From: Flavobacterium sp. ov086
GTDB taxonomy: Bacteria > Bacteroidota > Bacteroidia > Flavobacteriales > Flavobacteriaceae
Direction of reading: 5' to 3'
Assembly (NCBI RefSeq): GCF_900187965.1
Contig: NZ_FZNL01000024.1
Span: 43,976 to 107,975 of the forward strand
DNA length: 64,000 nt
This document shows, piece after piece, positions 8,099-16,558 of the stretch (position 1 is its first letter; each line of letters begins with the position of its first letter). The position numbers were made by a program, and so were the translations under genes. The notes under the pieces are model-generated. The model worked only from the letters and a program-made list of their open reading frames with translations, was not told the DNA's origin and did no database searches.

Positions 8099-9385
8099 TT
8101 AACTTTCGATTTCTAAATTTGAATTCTCCTCTTTATCATCTTCCCATTGCCCAACAACAGATGTTGCCAAAGCATTTCCTAATACATTTGTTGCGCTTCT
8201 GAACATATCACAAAAGTGATCAATTGGCAAGATCAAAGCAATTCCCTCTACAGGAATTTTAAACATTCCGCAAGTAGCCGCAACAATAACCAAACTAGCC
8301 CTTGGTACTCCCGCAATCCCTTTACTGGTTAACATTAAAACCAAAAGCATCGCCATTTGCGTCCCTAAGTCCAGATGTACACCGTAAAACTGAGCGATAA
8401 AAATACTGGCAAAAGTCATGTACATCATACTTCCGTCAAGGTTAAACGAATATCCAAGCGGCAGCATGAATGCTACAATTTTATCTTTAACTCCAAAATC
8501 TTCTAATTCTTCTGTTAATTTAGGAAAAACGGCCTCACTACTTGTTGTTCCAAACGCAATTGCCAATGGTCCAATAATACGTTTTAATAATTCAGTCATT
8601 CTTCCTTTTAAGAAAATATAACCTACAGCGATCAAAACCACCCATAATGTACTGATTCCTATCAGAAATGATCCAAAGAATTTAAAATAAGTAATGATCA
8701 ATTCTTCTGCATCTCTAATAGCAAATACTCCTGCAATGGCACCAAAAACTCCAATTGGAGCAAAGTTCATTACATAGTTTACCATTTTTAAAACAATATG
8801 CGAAGCTTTATCAAAAGCATTTATAATTGGCTTTACAGTACTTCCTAATGAAGCTGCTGCTAATCCAAAAAAGATAGAAAATATTACAATCTGCAAAATT
8901 TCATTGGTTGCCATTGCTTCAAAAATACTTTTAGGAACAATATGTTCCACAAAATTCTCAACAGACAAGATTTTTGTTTTAGCGGTAACCTCACTAGCTG
9001 CAGACATATCAACATGATCCAGCTTCAAACCTACTCCCGGTTCTAAGATATTTACATAAAACAATCCAATCAATAAGGATATAAAAGAAGCAGTAAAAAA
9101 CCATCCAAGTGCTTTTCCTCCAACTCTTCCCACCGTTTTTATATCTCCTAACTTTGCAATTCCCACTACTAACGTGGTAAAAACTAAAGGAGCAATAATC
9201 ATTTGCACTAATCTGATAAAGATCGTTGCAAGCATTTTTATTTTATTACTAAACGAAAGTGCTGTTTCCGGCGAAATCGAATTGTGAATAATAATTCCCA
9301 GAGTCGCTCCAAGAACCATTGCAATTATAATTTGCCCTGTTAAGCCTTTAATAAATGATTTTTTTTTAGTTTCTGTAACTTGCAT
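8099..9385 (-). CDS. Dicarboxylate/amino acid:cation symporter (DAACS family)
   Basis: This 428-residue inner-membrane transporter of the GltP/DctA family probably imports glutamate, aspartate or C4-dicarboxylates with protons or sodium. It has about eight membrane helices and the two re-entrant hairpins. The first carries the serine-rich FGTTSSEAVFPKL motif, and the second follows SKGIAGVPRASLV. The substrate-binding helix 8 region is LPIDHFCDMFRSATNVLGNA, with the Asp-rich residues and the NxxG-type cation site typical of the family. Length and motif order are normal. An acidic hydrophilic tail (WEDDKEENSNLEIES) closes the protein. The substrate cannot be fixed from sequence alone. Transcribed alone, just downstream of aroC on the same strand with about 50 bases between. 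Confidence 0.9.
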   Translation of the reverse strand: MQVTETKKKSFIKGLTGQIIIAMVLGATLGIIIHNSISPETALSFSNKIKMLATIFIRLVQMIIAPLVFTTLVVGIAKLGDIKTVGRVGGKALGWFFTASFISLLIGLFYVNILEPGVGLKLDHVDMSAASEVTAKTKILSVENFVEHIVPKSIFEAMATNEILQIVIFSIFFGLAAASLGSTVKPIINAFDKASHIVLKMVNYVMNFAPIGVFGAIAGVFAIRDAEELIITYFKFFGSFLIGISTLWVVLIAVGYIFLKGRMTELLKRIIGPLAIAFGTTSSEAVFPKLTEELEDFGVKDKIVAFMLPLGYSFNLDGSMMYMTFASIFIAQFYGVHLDLGTQMAMLLVLMLTSKGIAGVPRASLVIVAATCGMFKIPVEGIALILPIDHFCDMFRSATNVLGNALATSVVGQWEDDKEENSNLEIES

Positions 9386-9437
9386 TAATTTACTTTTTTA
9401 GATTAAAATATCAAGACCCTCACTGTCTTAACTTTTA

Positions 9438-10496
9438 TTAATATGTTTTGTTGATTAAATAAAAATCAGCCAAAACAATTGCCGCCATTGCTTCAACAAT
9501 TGGCACTGCACGAGGCACTACACACGGATCATGACGGCCTTTACCCGTCATTGGTGTAATATTTCCTTTATTATCTAATGAATCCTGAGTTTGCATGATA
9601 GTCGCAACCGGTTTGAAAGCTACTCTAAAATAGATATCCATTCCGTTGCTGATTCCTCCCTGAATTCCTCCTGAAAGATTTGTTTTTGTAGTTCCGTCCG
9701 GATTGTATAAATCGTTGTGTTCGCTACCCTTCATTTCAGAACCGGAAAATCCGCTTCCGTATTCAAAACCTTTTACTGCATTTATAGAAAGCATTGCCTT
9801 TCCTAGTTCAGCGTGCAATTTATCAAAAACCGGTTCGCCTAAACCAACAGGAACGTTTTTAATTACACAGGAAACAACTCCACCAACAGTATCTCCCTGT
9901 TTGCGGATATCACGAATATATTCTTCCATAATTGCTGCCGATTTTTCATCCGGACAACGAACAGGATTGCTTTCTATTTTAGAAAAATCTAAATCCTGGT
10001 ATGGCGTATTCAAATGAATTGGACCAACTGAAGAAACGTATGCATTAATTTTAATTTCCGGCAACATTTGTTTTGCAATTGCACCAGCTACTACTCTACT
10101 TGCAGTTTCTCTTGCAGAACTTCTTCCGCCACCGCGATAATCACGAAAACCGTATTTTTGGTCATAAACATAATCAGCATGACTTGGTCTGTAATTATCT
10201 TTTATGTGAGAATAATCATCTGATTTTTGATTGGTGTTCGGAATAATAAAACCAATTGGAGTTCCTGTAGTTTTACCTTCAAAAATACCGGATAAAAACT
10301 GAACTGCATCCGGTTCTTTTCTTTGTGTTACGATTGCTGATTGTCCCGGTTTTCTACGAGACATTTCAACCTCGATTGCTTCCAGATCAAGTTCTATTCC
10401 AGATGGACATCCATCAATAATTCCGCCTAAAGCTTCACCATGAGATTCTCCAAATGTAGTAACTTTATATAGGGTGCCGTAGCTATTTCCTGCCAT
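9438..10496 (-). CDS. aroC: Chorismate synthase AroC
   Basis: This enzyme converts 5-enolpyruvylshikimate-3-phosphate to chorismate with reduced FMN, the last step of the shikimate pathway. From the ATG at 10496 it is 352 residues, the normal size. It shows the signature GESHG near the N-terminus, RPSHADYVYDQKYG, the RGGGRSSARETASRVVAGA motif with its FMN-contacting residues, and GRHDPCVVPRAVPIVEA near the end. The reading frame stays open for 47 more codons upstream, but that extension is not family-like. The protein clearly begins MAGNSYGTLYKVTTFGESHG. No feedback element was seen upstream. Confidence 0.96.
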   Translation of the reverse strand: MAGNSYGTLYKVTTFGESHGEALGGIIDGCPSGIELDLEAIEVEMSRRKPGQSAIVTQRKEPDAVQFLSGIFEGKTTGTPIGFIIPNTNQKSDDYSHIKDNYRPSHADYVYDQKYGFRDYRGGGRSSARETASRVVAGAIAKQMLPEIKINAYVSSVGPIHLNTPYQDLDFSKIESNPVRCPDEKSAAIMEEYIRDIRKQGDTVGGVVSCVIKNVPVGLGEPVFDKLHAELGKAMLSINAVKGFEYGSGFSGSEMKGSEHNDLYNPDGTTKTNLSGGIQGGISNGMDIYFRVAFKPVATIMQTQDSLDNKGNITPMTGKGRHDPCVVPRAVPIVEAMAAIVLADFYLINKTY

Positions 10497-10683
10497 TGTA
10501 TTTAGTTTTGAGCAAATGTAAGTTTTATGAATTAAATTAAAAAATTTAAAATTAGTATTATTAAGAAAGGGTTGCGGCCAATAAAAATCACAATTTATTA
10601 AAATTGTCGCCAAATTGGTAACCTTTTGATAAAACAAATCTGACTAGAGTTTCTTTTATTTGCTAAACTTCAAAAACGAAAAA

Positions 10684-11508
10684 TTGAAAAAACGAAATGT
10701 TGAATTGGTCATCCTTTCAGATGTCCATTTGGGAACTTACGGAAGTCACGCTAAAGAATTAAACAACTATCTATCAAGCATTAAACCAAAAACATTAGTC
10801 TTAAATGGTGATATTATTGATGCTTGGCAATTTAGAAAATCCTATTTCCCAAAAGCGCACTTAAGAGTCATTCAACGCATTATAGGGATGGCTTCGAAAG
10901 GTACAAAGGTGTATTATATTACTGGAAACCATGATGAAATCCTTCGAAAATTCAGTGATATGAATATGGGAAATTTTGCTTTAGTCGATAAATTAGTTTT
11001 AGAATTAGACGACAAAAAAGCATGGATTTTTCACGGAGACGTTTTTGACGCTTCTGTTCAGCACTCCAAATGGATTGCTAAACTTGGAGGTTTAGGTTAC
11101 GATTATCTAATTCTTACCAATCGTTTTGCAAATTGGTGTCTGGCAAAACTAGGAAGAGAACCTTATTCATTCTCTAAAAAAATTAAAGCGAGCGTAAAAA
11201 AGGCTGTAAAATTCATTTCAGATTTCGAAACTACTGCAACAGATTTAGCGATCGAAAAAAAATATGATTATGTAATTTGCGGACACATTCACGAACCAAA
11301 AATCATTACCAAAGAGAATAAACACGGATCTACTTTATATCTAAATTCGGGAGATTGGGTCGAAAACCTGACCGCTTTAGAGTACCACAAAAAGCGTTGG
11401 AAATTATATTCATACGCTGAAAGTAATTTTACTGAAGAAGAAAATCTTTTTGAAATGGAAGACATTTTAAGTTCACAATTAATTTCTTCAATTATCCTGA
11501 ACAAATAA
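10684..11508 (+). CDS. Metallophosphoesterase, UDP-2,3-diacylglucosamine hydrolase-like (LpxH-like)
   Basis: This calcineurin-like phosphoesterase of about 274 residues has all dimetal motifs: SDVHLG near residue 12, GDIIDAW, GNHDE, a later FHGDVFD and GHIHEP. It resembles LpxH, which cleaves UDP-2,3-diacylglucosamine to lipid X in lipid A synthesis at the inner face of the membrane. Many Bacteroidota carry several LpxH-like proteins, so the substrate is uncertain. The start is a TTG. The longest frame begins with TTG at 10660, but I prefer TTG at 10684, giving MKKRNVELVILSDVHLG, the more usual spacing to the first motif. It is divergent from aroC. Confidence 0.82.
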   Translation: MKKRNVELVILSDVHLGTYGSHAKELNNYLSSIKPKTLVLNGDIIDAWQFRKSYFPKAHLRVIQRIIGMASKGTKVYYITGNHDEILRKFSDMNMGNFALVDKLVLELDDKKAWIFHGDVFDASVQHSKWIAKLGGLGYDYLILTNRFANWCLAKLGREPYSFSKKIKASVKKAVKFISDFETTATDLAIEKKYDYVICGHIHEPKIITKENKHGSTLYLNSGDWVENLTALEYHKKRWKLYSYAESNFTEEENLFEMEDILSSQLISSIILNK

Positions 11509-11612
11509 CACTATAATTCTTAAAACACTCTGATTATAACAGATAACACTATTTTCATGAAATTTCATTGGTTTCAAAAATGTGAATTATATAACAATTT
11601 CAAATAATTTTA

Positions 11613-11620
11613 TACGTTTG
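11613..11620 (+). promoter_or_regulatory. Putative -7 box (TACGTTTG)
   Basis: TACGTTTG matches TAnnTTTG exactly, 47 bases before the ATG of the beta-barrel gene at 11668. No clear -33 element is visible. Confidence 0.45.
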
Positions 11621-11667
11621 AGAATGGTATCCCACATTACATTTGAAGAAAATTAATAACCAATTTT

Positions 11668-12165
11668 ATGAAAAAAATAATTTTATCAGCCATTATGCTA
11701 TTAGGATTAGCGTTTACGGCTCAATCACAAGAAATTTCGAAAAACGCTTTAGGAATCCGTTTAGGAGACAATAACGGTTTTGGCGGGGAAGTATCCTATC
11801 AATTGGGTTTAAACCAAAAAAATAGACTTGAATTTGATTTAGGATGGAGAAACAGTAGTGATGTAGATGCAATTAAAGGTGTTGCCCTTTATCAATGGGT
11901 TTGGAATATTGATGGTGGTTTTAACTGGTATGCTGGTGTTGGTGGAGGATTAGCAGCTTGGGATCACGATTATTACAACAACAACTACAAATATAATGAT
12001 AGTGGAACTTATGTATTTGCTGCAGGAGATATTGGTATTGAATATAGATTTAGTGAAGCACCAATTACACTTTCATTAGATGCAAGACCAGAAATTGGTT
12101 CCGGATATTATGACGATGACAACTTTGGATTTGACGTTGGATTAGGCGTTAAGTTTAGATTCTAA
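11668..12165 (+). CDS. Small outer-membrane beta-barrel protein, hypothetical
   Basis: This 165-residue secreted protein has a clear signal peptide (MKKIILSAIMLLGLAFTAQSQ, cleavage after AQSQ). About eight alternating hydrophobic/aromatic strands follow, separated by short Gly/Asp/Asn turns, ending in GLGVKFRF with a terminal phenylalanine as expected for Bam-inserted barrels. This pattern fits a small 8-strand OmpA/OmpW-like barrel. A Tyr/Asn/Asp-rich loop (DHDYYNNNYKYNDSG) is probably extracellular. No enzymatic motif. It has its own -7 box upstream and a strong terminator downstream, so it is monocistronic. Function unknown. Confidence 0.85.
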   Translation: MKKIILSAIMLLGLAFTAQSQEISKNALGIRLGDNNGFGGEVSYQLGLNQKNRLEFDLGWRNSSDVDAIKGVALYQWVWNIDGGFNWYAGVGGGLAAWDHDYYNNNYKYNDSGTYVFAAGDIGIEYRFSEAPITLSLDARPEIGSGYYDDDNFGFDVGLGVKFRF

Positions 12166-12183
12166 ATAAAAAATAATTACATA

Positions 12184-12217
12184 AAAAAACCTGTCGCATT
12201 AACGACAGGTTTTTTTT
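12184..12217. terminator. Bidirectional terminator
   Basis: Stem aacctgtcg / cgacaggtt with a 6-base loop, flanked by A runs on the left and T runs on the right. It lies between the convergent beta-barrel gene and the PrcB-like lipoprotein gene. Confidence 0.8.
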
Positions 12218-12231
12218 ATGTATTATCAATC

Positions 12232-12280
12232 TGAGCGAAGTCGAAGCCCTCGCAAGCTTTCAAGTCTTCGACTTCGCTCA
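12232..12280. repeat. Inverted repeat, GAGCGAAGTCGAAG-type flavobacterial element
   Basis: Perfect 15-bp arms (tgagcgaagtcgaag at 12232-12246 and its complement at 12266-12280) enclose a 19-base GC-richer loop. The core motif is one I recognise from intergenic regions of other flavobacteria. A degenerate remnant (ccttcgtcgaaatgaca) is at about 34043-34059. Confidence 0.65.
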
Positions 12281-12311
12281 CGGTATTATTTCGAGCCTGA
12301 CATAAAATTTA

Positions 12312-12734
12312 TTACTTGATAATAATATCCTTTTTAGAATGTATTTTCACAACCGTATAAGGATATGTAATCACCTGCATTACCATTGCATCCGGAGCAG
12401 GATTATTTTCTTTCACAGTAATGATAATATTTTTATCCGTTTCCTCTACTTTCTCAACACCAATAGAATATCCGCCAGTGTTTTTCTCCCCCATATTCAG
12501 GATAACATAATTTGAATTACCAATATCTGTCTGTTTCATTTTACTTGTCAAAAGCGGATCATTTTCCAACATTTTGATTTCATTAGGTTCAGTCAGAATC
12601 TCAAAAAACTTGATGTTTCCTCCCCCATCAGATTGCTCTGTCAAAACTTCGTATAAAACCTTTGAATCTGATGTCTTTTTTACTCCACAAGAAACGAGTA
12701 GCAAAACTACTAAGGCCGAAATTATTTTTTTCAT
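12312..12734 (-). CDS. PrcB-like C-terminal domain lipoprotein
   Basis: This 140-residue protein has a lipoprotein signal (MKKIISALVVLLLVSC, lipobox LVSC with Cys16) and is probably anchored in the outer or inner membrane. The C-terminal half has the pattern GEKNTGGYSIGVEKV ... VKENNPAPDAMVMQVITYPY..VK, which matches the PrcB C-terminal domain family (protease complex subunit of treponemes). In other bacteria that domain occurs as a stand-alone secreted module of unknown function. It starts 11 bases after bshA on the same strand and is likely cotranscribed with it, though no functional link to bacillithiol is known. Confidence 0.75.
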   Translation of the reverse strand: MKKIISALVVLLLVSCGVKKTSDSKVLYEVLTEQSDGGGNIKFFEILTEPNEIKMLENDPLLTSKMKQTDIGNSNYVILNMGEKNTGGYSIGVEKVEETDKNIIITVKENNPAPDAMVMQVITYPYTVVKIHSKKDIIIK

Positions 12735-12745
12735 TTATCTTTATT

Positions 12746-13897
12746 TTAAGATTGCTGTTTCTCTGCCTTATAATCATCAATTGCTCTTTGATACAAAGCC
12801 TCATATTTAGGTAGAATATTTTTGATATCAAACTTCTTCGCTACTTCAAGCGCATTTGCCTTAAACTTATTCAGAGTTTCATCATCTTTTAGGATTTTAA
12901 TTGCATTTGCAGCCATTTCCTCCACATTTCCAACATTGCTCAAATATCCTGAATAACCATCAAAATTAACTTCAGGCAAACCACCGGAATTACTCGAAAT
13001 CACAGGAACTCCGCAAGCCATCGCTTCCAGTGCTGCCAAACCAAAACTTTCTGTTTCTGACGGAAGTAAAAATAAATCTGTCAGACATAAGATTTTATCA
13101 ATTTCATTACTATTTCCAAAGAAAATCACCTTGTCGTAAATTCCTAATTCCATACATAAAATCTCCGCTTTTTCTTTTTCCGGTCCATCACCAACCATCA
13201 TTAATTTAGCAGGCATTACTTTCTGAATATTATAGAAAATCTTAATAATATCCGGAATACGTTTTACCTTTCTAAAATTACTGATATGAGTAATGATACG
13301 CTCATTTTCCTTCGCCATTACATAACGATGACAAGGCTCTTGCGGGTCTTTTCTGACTTTATCCAATTCAATAAAATTTGGAATTACCCTAATCTTATTT
13401 TTGATTTTAAACAACTTCAAAGTATCATCTTTCAGACTCTGAGAAACTGAAGTCACATAATCCGATTTATTGATACTAAAAGTTACTGCAGGTTTATAAA
13501 ACGGGTGATTTCCAACCAGCGTAATATCCGTTCCGTGAAGTGTTGTAATCATCGGAAGATTAATTCCTTCATTTTTCAGCATTTGCTTTGCCATATACCC
13601 CGCATATGCGTGAGGAATAGCATAATGCACATGAAGCACTTCGATTTTATACAATTTCACCATATCAACCAATTTACTTGACAAAGCCAACTCATAAGGC
13701 TGATAATGAAAAAGTGGATATTCCGGAACGTTTACTTCGTGATAATGAACATTAGGATTCAAAAGTGCCAACCTAACCGGCTGACTATAAGTAATAAAAT
13801 GTATTTCGTGTCCGCGTCTGGCTAATTCAAGGCCTAATTCTGTAGCAACTACACCACTACCGCCAAATGTCGGATAACAAACTATAGCTATTTTCAT
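12746..13897 (-). CDS. bshA: N-acetyl-alpha-D-glucosaminyl L-malate synthase BshA
   Basis: This family 4 (GT-B fold) glycosyltransferase joins GlcNAc from UDP-GlcNAc to L-malate, the first step of bacillithiol synthesis. The 383-residue protein starts MKIAIVCYPTFGGSGVVATELG, the BshA N-terminal signature with the glycine loop. It continues with HVHYAIPHA, TTLHGTDITLVG and SVSQSLKDD in the N-terminal domain, then ISNFRKVKR and the C-terminal nucleotide-sugar site LPSETESFGLAALEAMACGVPVISSNSGGLPEV, with the EX7E motif. These features separate it from general glycosyltransferases. It is the first gene of a two-gene minus-strand unit. Confidence 0.93.
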   Translation of the reverse strand: MKIAIVCYPTFGGSGVVATELGLELARRGHEIHFITYSQPVRLALLNPNVHYHEVNVPEYPLFHYQPYELALSSKLVDMVKLYKIEVLHVHYAIPHAYAGYMAKQMLKNEGINLPMITTLHGTDITLVGNHPFYKPAVTFSINKSDYVTSVSQSLKDDTLKLFKIKNKIRVIPNFIELDKVRKDPQEPCHRYVMAKENERIITHISNFRKVKRIPDIIKIFYNIQKVMPAKLMMVGDGPEKEKAEILCMELGIYDKVIFFGNSNEIDKILCLTDLFLLPSETESFGLAALEAMACGVPVISSNSGGLPEVNFDGYSGYLSNVGNVEEMAANAIKILKDDETLNKFKANALEVAKKFDIKNILPKYEALYQRAIDDYKAEKQQS

Positions 13898-14452
13898 GTA
13901 TTAAATTTAGTTCTACGAAAGTACTCAAAAATCACGTTTAATTGAAGTTTTAGATTGTTAGATTTTTGTGAATATTAGTCCGCAGATTATTAGATTGTTA
14001 GACTAACTTAGAATTTTAGACTAGCTTAGAATTCAAGATTACTGAATTTTAGAATCATGATAAATCCAGTAGAAATCTCAAGATCTTCAACCAAACTCAT
14101 AATTCATAACTTGTAATTCCTCATTATTTTCAGGAGCAGAAAAATTAATTTTCAAAAAAAGCTTTTGTCCCGCTGTCCACTATATCTTTTATGGTGAACC
14201 CCACCATAAAAGGATACCACTCCCATCGGGGCTAGATTAGAAGCTTTTGGTTTTATAAGATCTTTTCTTCCCGAAACCTCGGGATAAAAACCTGTCCCTT
14301 TTGTCGCAATTCCTCTTTGTCAAAGTTTTGAACTTTGACAAAGATTTTCACAATATGTCGTAAAACTAAACGCAACTTTTACTACCATCTAAAAAACAAA
14401 AAAAGGCACAAAAACTAAATTTTGCACCTTTCAAATATTATATAAATTTCTT
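13898..14452. other. 555-base intergenic region with short repeats and a structured segment
   Basis: The left part (13960-14060) consists of imperfect tandem copies of a short AT-rich unit (ttagattgttag, cttagaatt). The right part (about 14150-14345) is GC-richer, listed separately, and contains at least two hairpins. No ORF with a plausible product was seen. The last 50 bases hold a weak hairpin that could end the upstream transcript. Confidence 0.55.
14150..14345. repeat. Structured GC-richer intergenic element with two hairpins
   Basis: This segment differs in base composition from its surroundings. It contains a perfect 11-bp hairpin cttttatggtg / caccataaaag (14186-14212, loop aaccc), an imperfect pairing of cccgaaacctcggga (near 14270-14284), and a perfect 13-bp hairpin ctttgtcaaagtt / aactttgacaaag (14315-14343, 3-base loop). 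It looks like an interspersed flavobacterial repeat or a remnant of a small non-autonomous element rather than a single-gene leader. Strand and function are unknown. Confidence 0.45.
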
Positions 14453-14935
14453 TTAGAAAAATCTGCTATGCCAGCTATCAGCAGCAGGAACTTCCCAAGA
14501 TTCATTGTATTCTTCAATATTGTTTACAAGATTATTGAAAACAATTGTATTCTCAGAAACCGATTTATCTTTAACCATTTTCTTGAAATCAATCAATGGT
14601 TTGTGTGCGATATGCTCACCAAGTTTAAAAGTAACGTTCATTTTATCTAACAGATCAACGTTGTACTTTTTCTCTAAACTCTGAATAAACTCTACCGAAC
14701 TATCGATAGAACATCCTGTAGCTGCTTGTACATCTTGATTTACAGCCAAAATAATGAATCGGTTGTATTTCAATTGATACGAAGCTTCTAAACTCGTTCC
14801 GTGTGCTGCCCAGCCTTCAACGAAAGCTTTCAGGTCAGTTTCTATTTCAGAAAATTCTTCCTCAGAAAACTTTCTGTTTGATTGATAAATCCAAATTCTG
14901 GATTCACCAGGTAAATCTTCAAAAGGTATATACAT
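14453..14935 (-). CDS. Conserved hypothetical protein (often mis-named ABC transporter ATPase)
   Basis: From the ATG at 14935 this is a 160-residue soluble protein starting MYIPFEDLPGESRIWIYQSNR. It contains a WAAHGTSLEASYQLKYNRFIILAVNQ segment and TGCSIDSSVEFIQSLE. I recognise it as a small conserved protein of flavobacteria that databases sometimes call ABC transporter ATPase, but it has no Walker A, Walker B or signature motif, so that name is not supported. The frame extends 13 codons upstream to a TTG, which adds only Lys/Thr-rich residues and is unlikely to be used. It is the last gene of the minus-strand envelope/Fe-S unit. Confidence 0.8.
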   Translation of the reverse strand: MYIPFEDLPGESRIWIYQSNRKFSEEEFSEIETDLKAFVEGWAAHGTSLEASYQLKYNRFIILAVNQDVQAATGCSIDSSVEFIQSLEKKYNVDLLDKMNVTFKLGEHIAHKPLIDFKKMVKDKSVSENTIVFNNLVNNIEEYNESWEVPAADSWHSRFF

Positions 14936-15021
14936 TTTAATCTTTCTTTTAGTTTTTTTTGTTTCAAGTTTCAAGTTTCAGGTTAAAACCTTTGAACCTT
15001 TGCAACTTTGAACCTCAAATT

Positions 15022-15624
15022 TTACTGTTTCTCTATTTTGGTAAGAATTTTAAAATACCTGAATTCTTTGGCTTTTGAATCAAACAACTCAATCTCAGTG
15101 TAACTTACCTTAAGCTTATCTTTTTTCTTAATTTCATTATTAGTCAGCAATGGAGCCGTATCAAAAGAATCTAATAAAAGAAAACTATAATTTCTACCAG
15201 TTTGATCTTTTAATTGCAAAGTCACAAACTGCTCCCATTTAATATCAATTACTTCACCAGAAACAAAAGAATCCTCTTTCTCAACTTCTTTCTCTTCTTT
15301 TATAGCACTTCTTCCTAATTCTATAATTACATTAGGACATACTTGCATCATTTTTATAGCTACATTTTCTCCTAACTTAGTCATACCTTCTACATCCGAA
15401 AAATCAACTTTCTCTGAAGGCTTAAACTCCGACATATGATCTGTATAACTTTTAATCATACATACTCCTACTTCAGTTTTAAAATCTGCAGCAGATAAAT
15501 TCGGGTCTTTGGCTTTTTTAGTTTCTAAACATTGACAAGTTTCTTTTGCAATAACTTCCAGAACATCTTGAGAATAAGATGCCACACTACAAAGCAAAAC
15601 AACTAATAAAAATATTTTCTTCAT
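15022..15624 (-). CDS. Secreted hypothetical protein
   Basis: From the ATG at 15624, this is a 200-residue protein with a signal peptide (MKKIFLLVVLLCSVASYSQ). An N-terminal helical part with spaced cysteines follows (ETCQCLETKKAK, EVGVCMIKSY, MQVCPNVI), then a C-terminal part with beta character (SGEVIDIKWEQFVTLQLKDQTGRNYSFLLL). Four conserved-looking cysteines suggest disulfides in the periplasm. The longer frame from 15648 would overlap the upstream Fe-S gene and is not needed. It starts 1 base after that gene's stop codon, so the two are probably translated from one mRNA. Function unknown. Confidence 0.82.
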   Translation of the reverse strand: MKKIFLLVVLLCSVASYSQDVLEVIAKETCQCLETKKAKDPNLSAADFKTEVGVCMIKSYTDHMSEFKPSEKVDFSDVEGMTKLGENVAIKMMQVCPNVIIELGRSAIKEEKEVEKEDSFVSGEVIDIKWEQFVTLQLKDQTGRNYSFLLLDSFDTAPLLTNNEIKKKDKLKVSYTEIELFDSKAKEFRYFKILTKIEKQ

Positions 15625-15625
15625 A

Positions 15626-16417
15626 TTACAAATCCTGCGCATTAGCAATTAGCTCCGCAATATCCATTACTTTTACCTGCCCTTCTTTTTCCTGATGTTT
15701 AATTCCATCTGTCAACATTGTATTACAAAATGGGCAACCTGCTGCAATAATATCCGGTTTTACTTCTAATGCATCTTCGGTACGCAACACATTTACTTCT
15801 TTGTTTCCTGGTTCAGCATCTTTAAACATTTGTGCTCCACCTGCTCCACAACACAAGCCATTTGCTTTTGAACGCTTCATTTCGACTAATTCAACATCAA
15901 GTTTCTGAATCAAATCTCTTGGAGCTTCATAAACTTTATTTGCTCTTCCTAAATAACAAGGATCGTGAAAAGTAATTTTCTTTCCTTTAAATTGCCCGCC
16001 TTCAACTGTCAATCTTCCATCATCTATTAATGACTTTAAAAACTCAGTATGATGAATTACTTCATATTGACCTCCTAATTCAGGATACTCATTTTTTAAA
16101 GTATTAAAACAATGCGGACAAGCCGTTACGATTTTTTTAGCTTCATATGCATTCAAAACCTCGATATTCATCATGGCTTGCATTTGAAACAAAAATTCAT
16201 TTCCGGCACGTTTTGCAGGATCTCCGGTACAACTCTCTTCAGTACCTAATACTGCAAATGAAACATTGGTACGATTTAAGATTCGCACAAATGCTTTTGT
16301 AATTTTTTTTGCTCTATCATCAAAACTCCCTGCGCAACCAACCCAAAATAAAACTTCCGGTTGTGTTCCCTGGGCTAGCATTTCAGCCATTGTTGGCACT
16401 ACTAAACTTTCTGACAT
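15626..16417 (-). CDS. CCG-domain (Fe-S)-binding oxidoreductase subunit
   Basis: This 263-residue soluble protein has two CCG domains of the heterodisulfide-reductase B / GlpC / LutA type. The first has GCAGSFDDRAKK near residue 28 and CPHCFNTLKNEYP; the second has DPCYLGR, GLCCGAGGA and CPFCNTML. Such subunits bind a [4Fe-4S] cluster through CX(n)CCGX(n)CXXC and pass electrons to or from a partner. The partner is probably the membrane Fe-S protein encoded just upstream, which has two ferredoxin-type clusters. The electron donor and acceptor are not identified by the sequence. Confidence 0.85.
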   Translation of the reverse strand: MSESLVVPTMAEMLAQGTQPEVLFWVGCAGSFDDRAKKITKAFVRILNRTNVSFAVLGTEESCTGDPAKRAGNEFLFQMQAMMNIEVLNAYEAKKIVTACPHCFNTLKNEYPELGGQYEVIHHTEFLKSLIDDGRLTVEGGQFKGKKITFHDPCYLGRANKVYEAPRDLIQKLDVELVEMKRSKANGLCCGAGGAQMFKDAEPGNKEVNVLRTEDALEVKPDIIAAGCPFCNTMLTDGIKHQEKEGQVKVMDIAELIANAQDL

Positions 16418-16558
16418 CTTCTTTTGTTGTTAAATCGGTTAATTGTTAATTTGGTTAATCGCTCTCTTGCAATAACCCTTTCGCTAACATTAACACAGAA
16501 ATTTATTTTATTAATCCATTCAACGGTTAAACAAATAACCAATTAAACGGTTTTCGTT
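16418..16558. repeat. Short degenerate direct repeats between the two Fe-S genes
   Basis: The 141-base gap holds several copies of a ggttaat / cggttaa unit (near 16434, 16446, 16455) and their complements at the other end (ccattcaacggttaaac, aaccaattaaacgg). No ORF. The repeats could fold into a loose hairpin. Probably a low-complexity intergenic element. Confidence 0.4.

Noticed and set aside
10497..10637. 47-codon N-terminal extension of the chorismate synthase frame
   Set aside because: The extension has no family similarity, and chorismate synthases start at MAGNSYGTLYK, matching the ATG at 10496.
14453..14974. ABC transporter ATPase label for the 160-residue protein
   Set aside because: It has no Walker A, Walker B or ABC signature motif, so the label used in some databases is not supported by the sequence.
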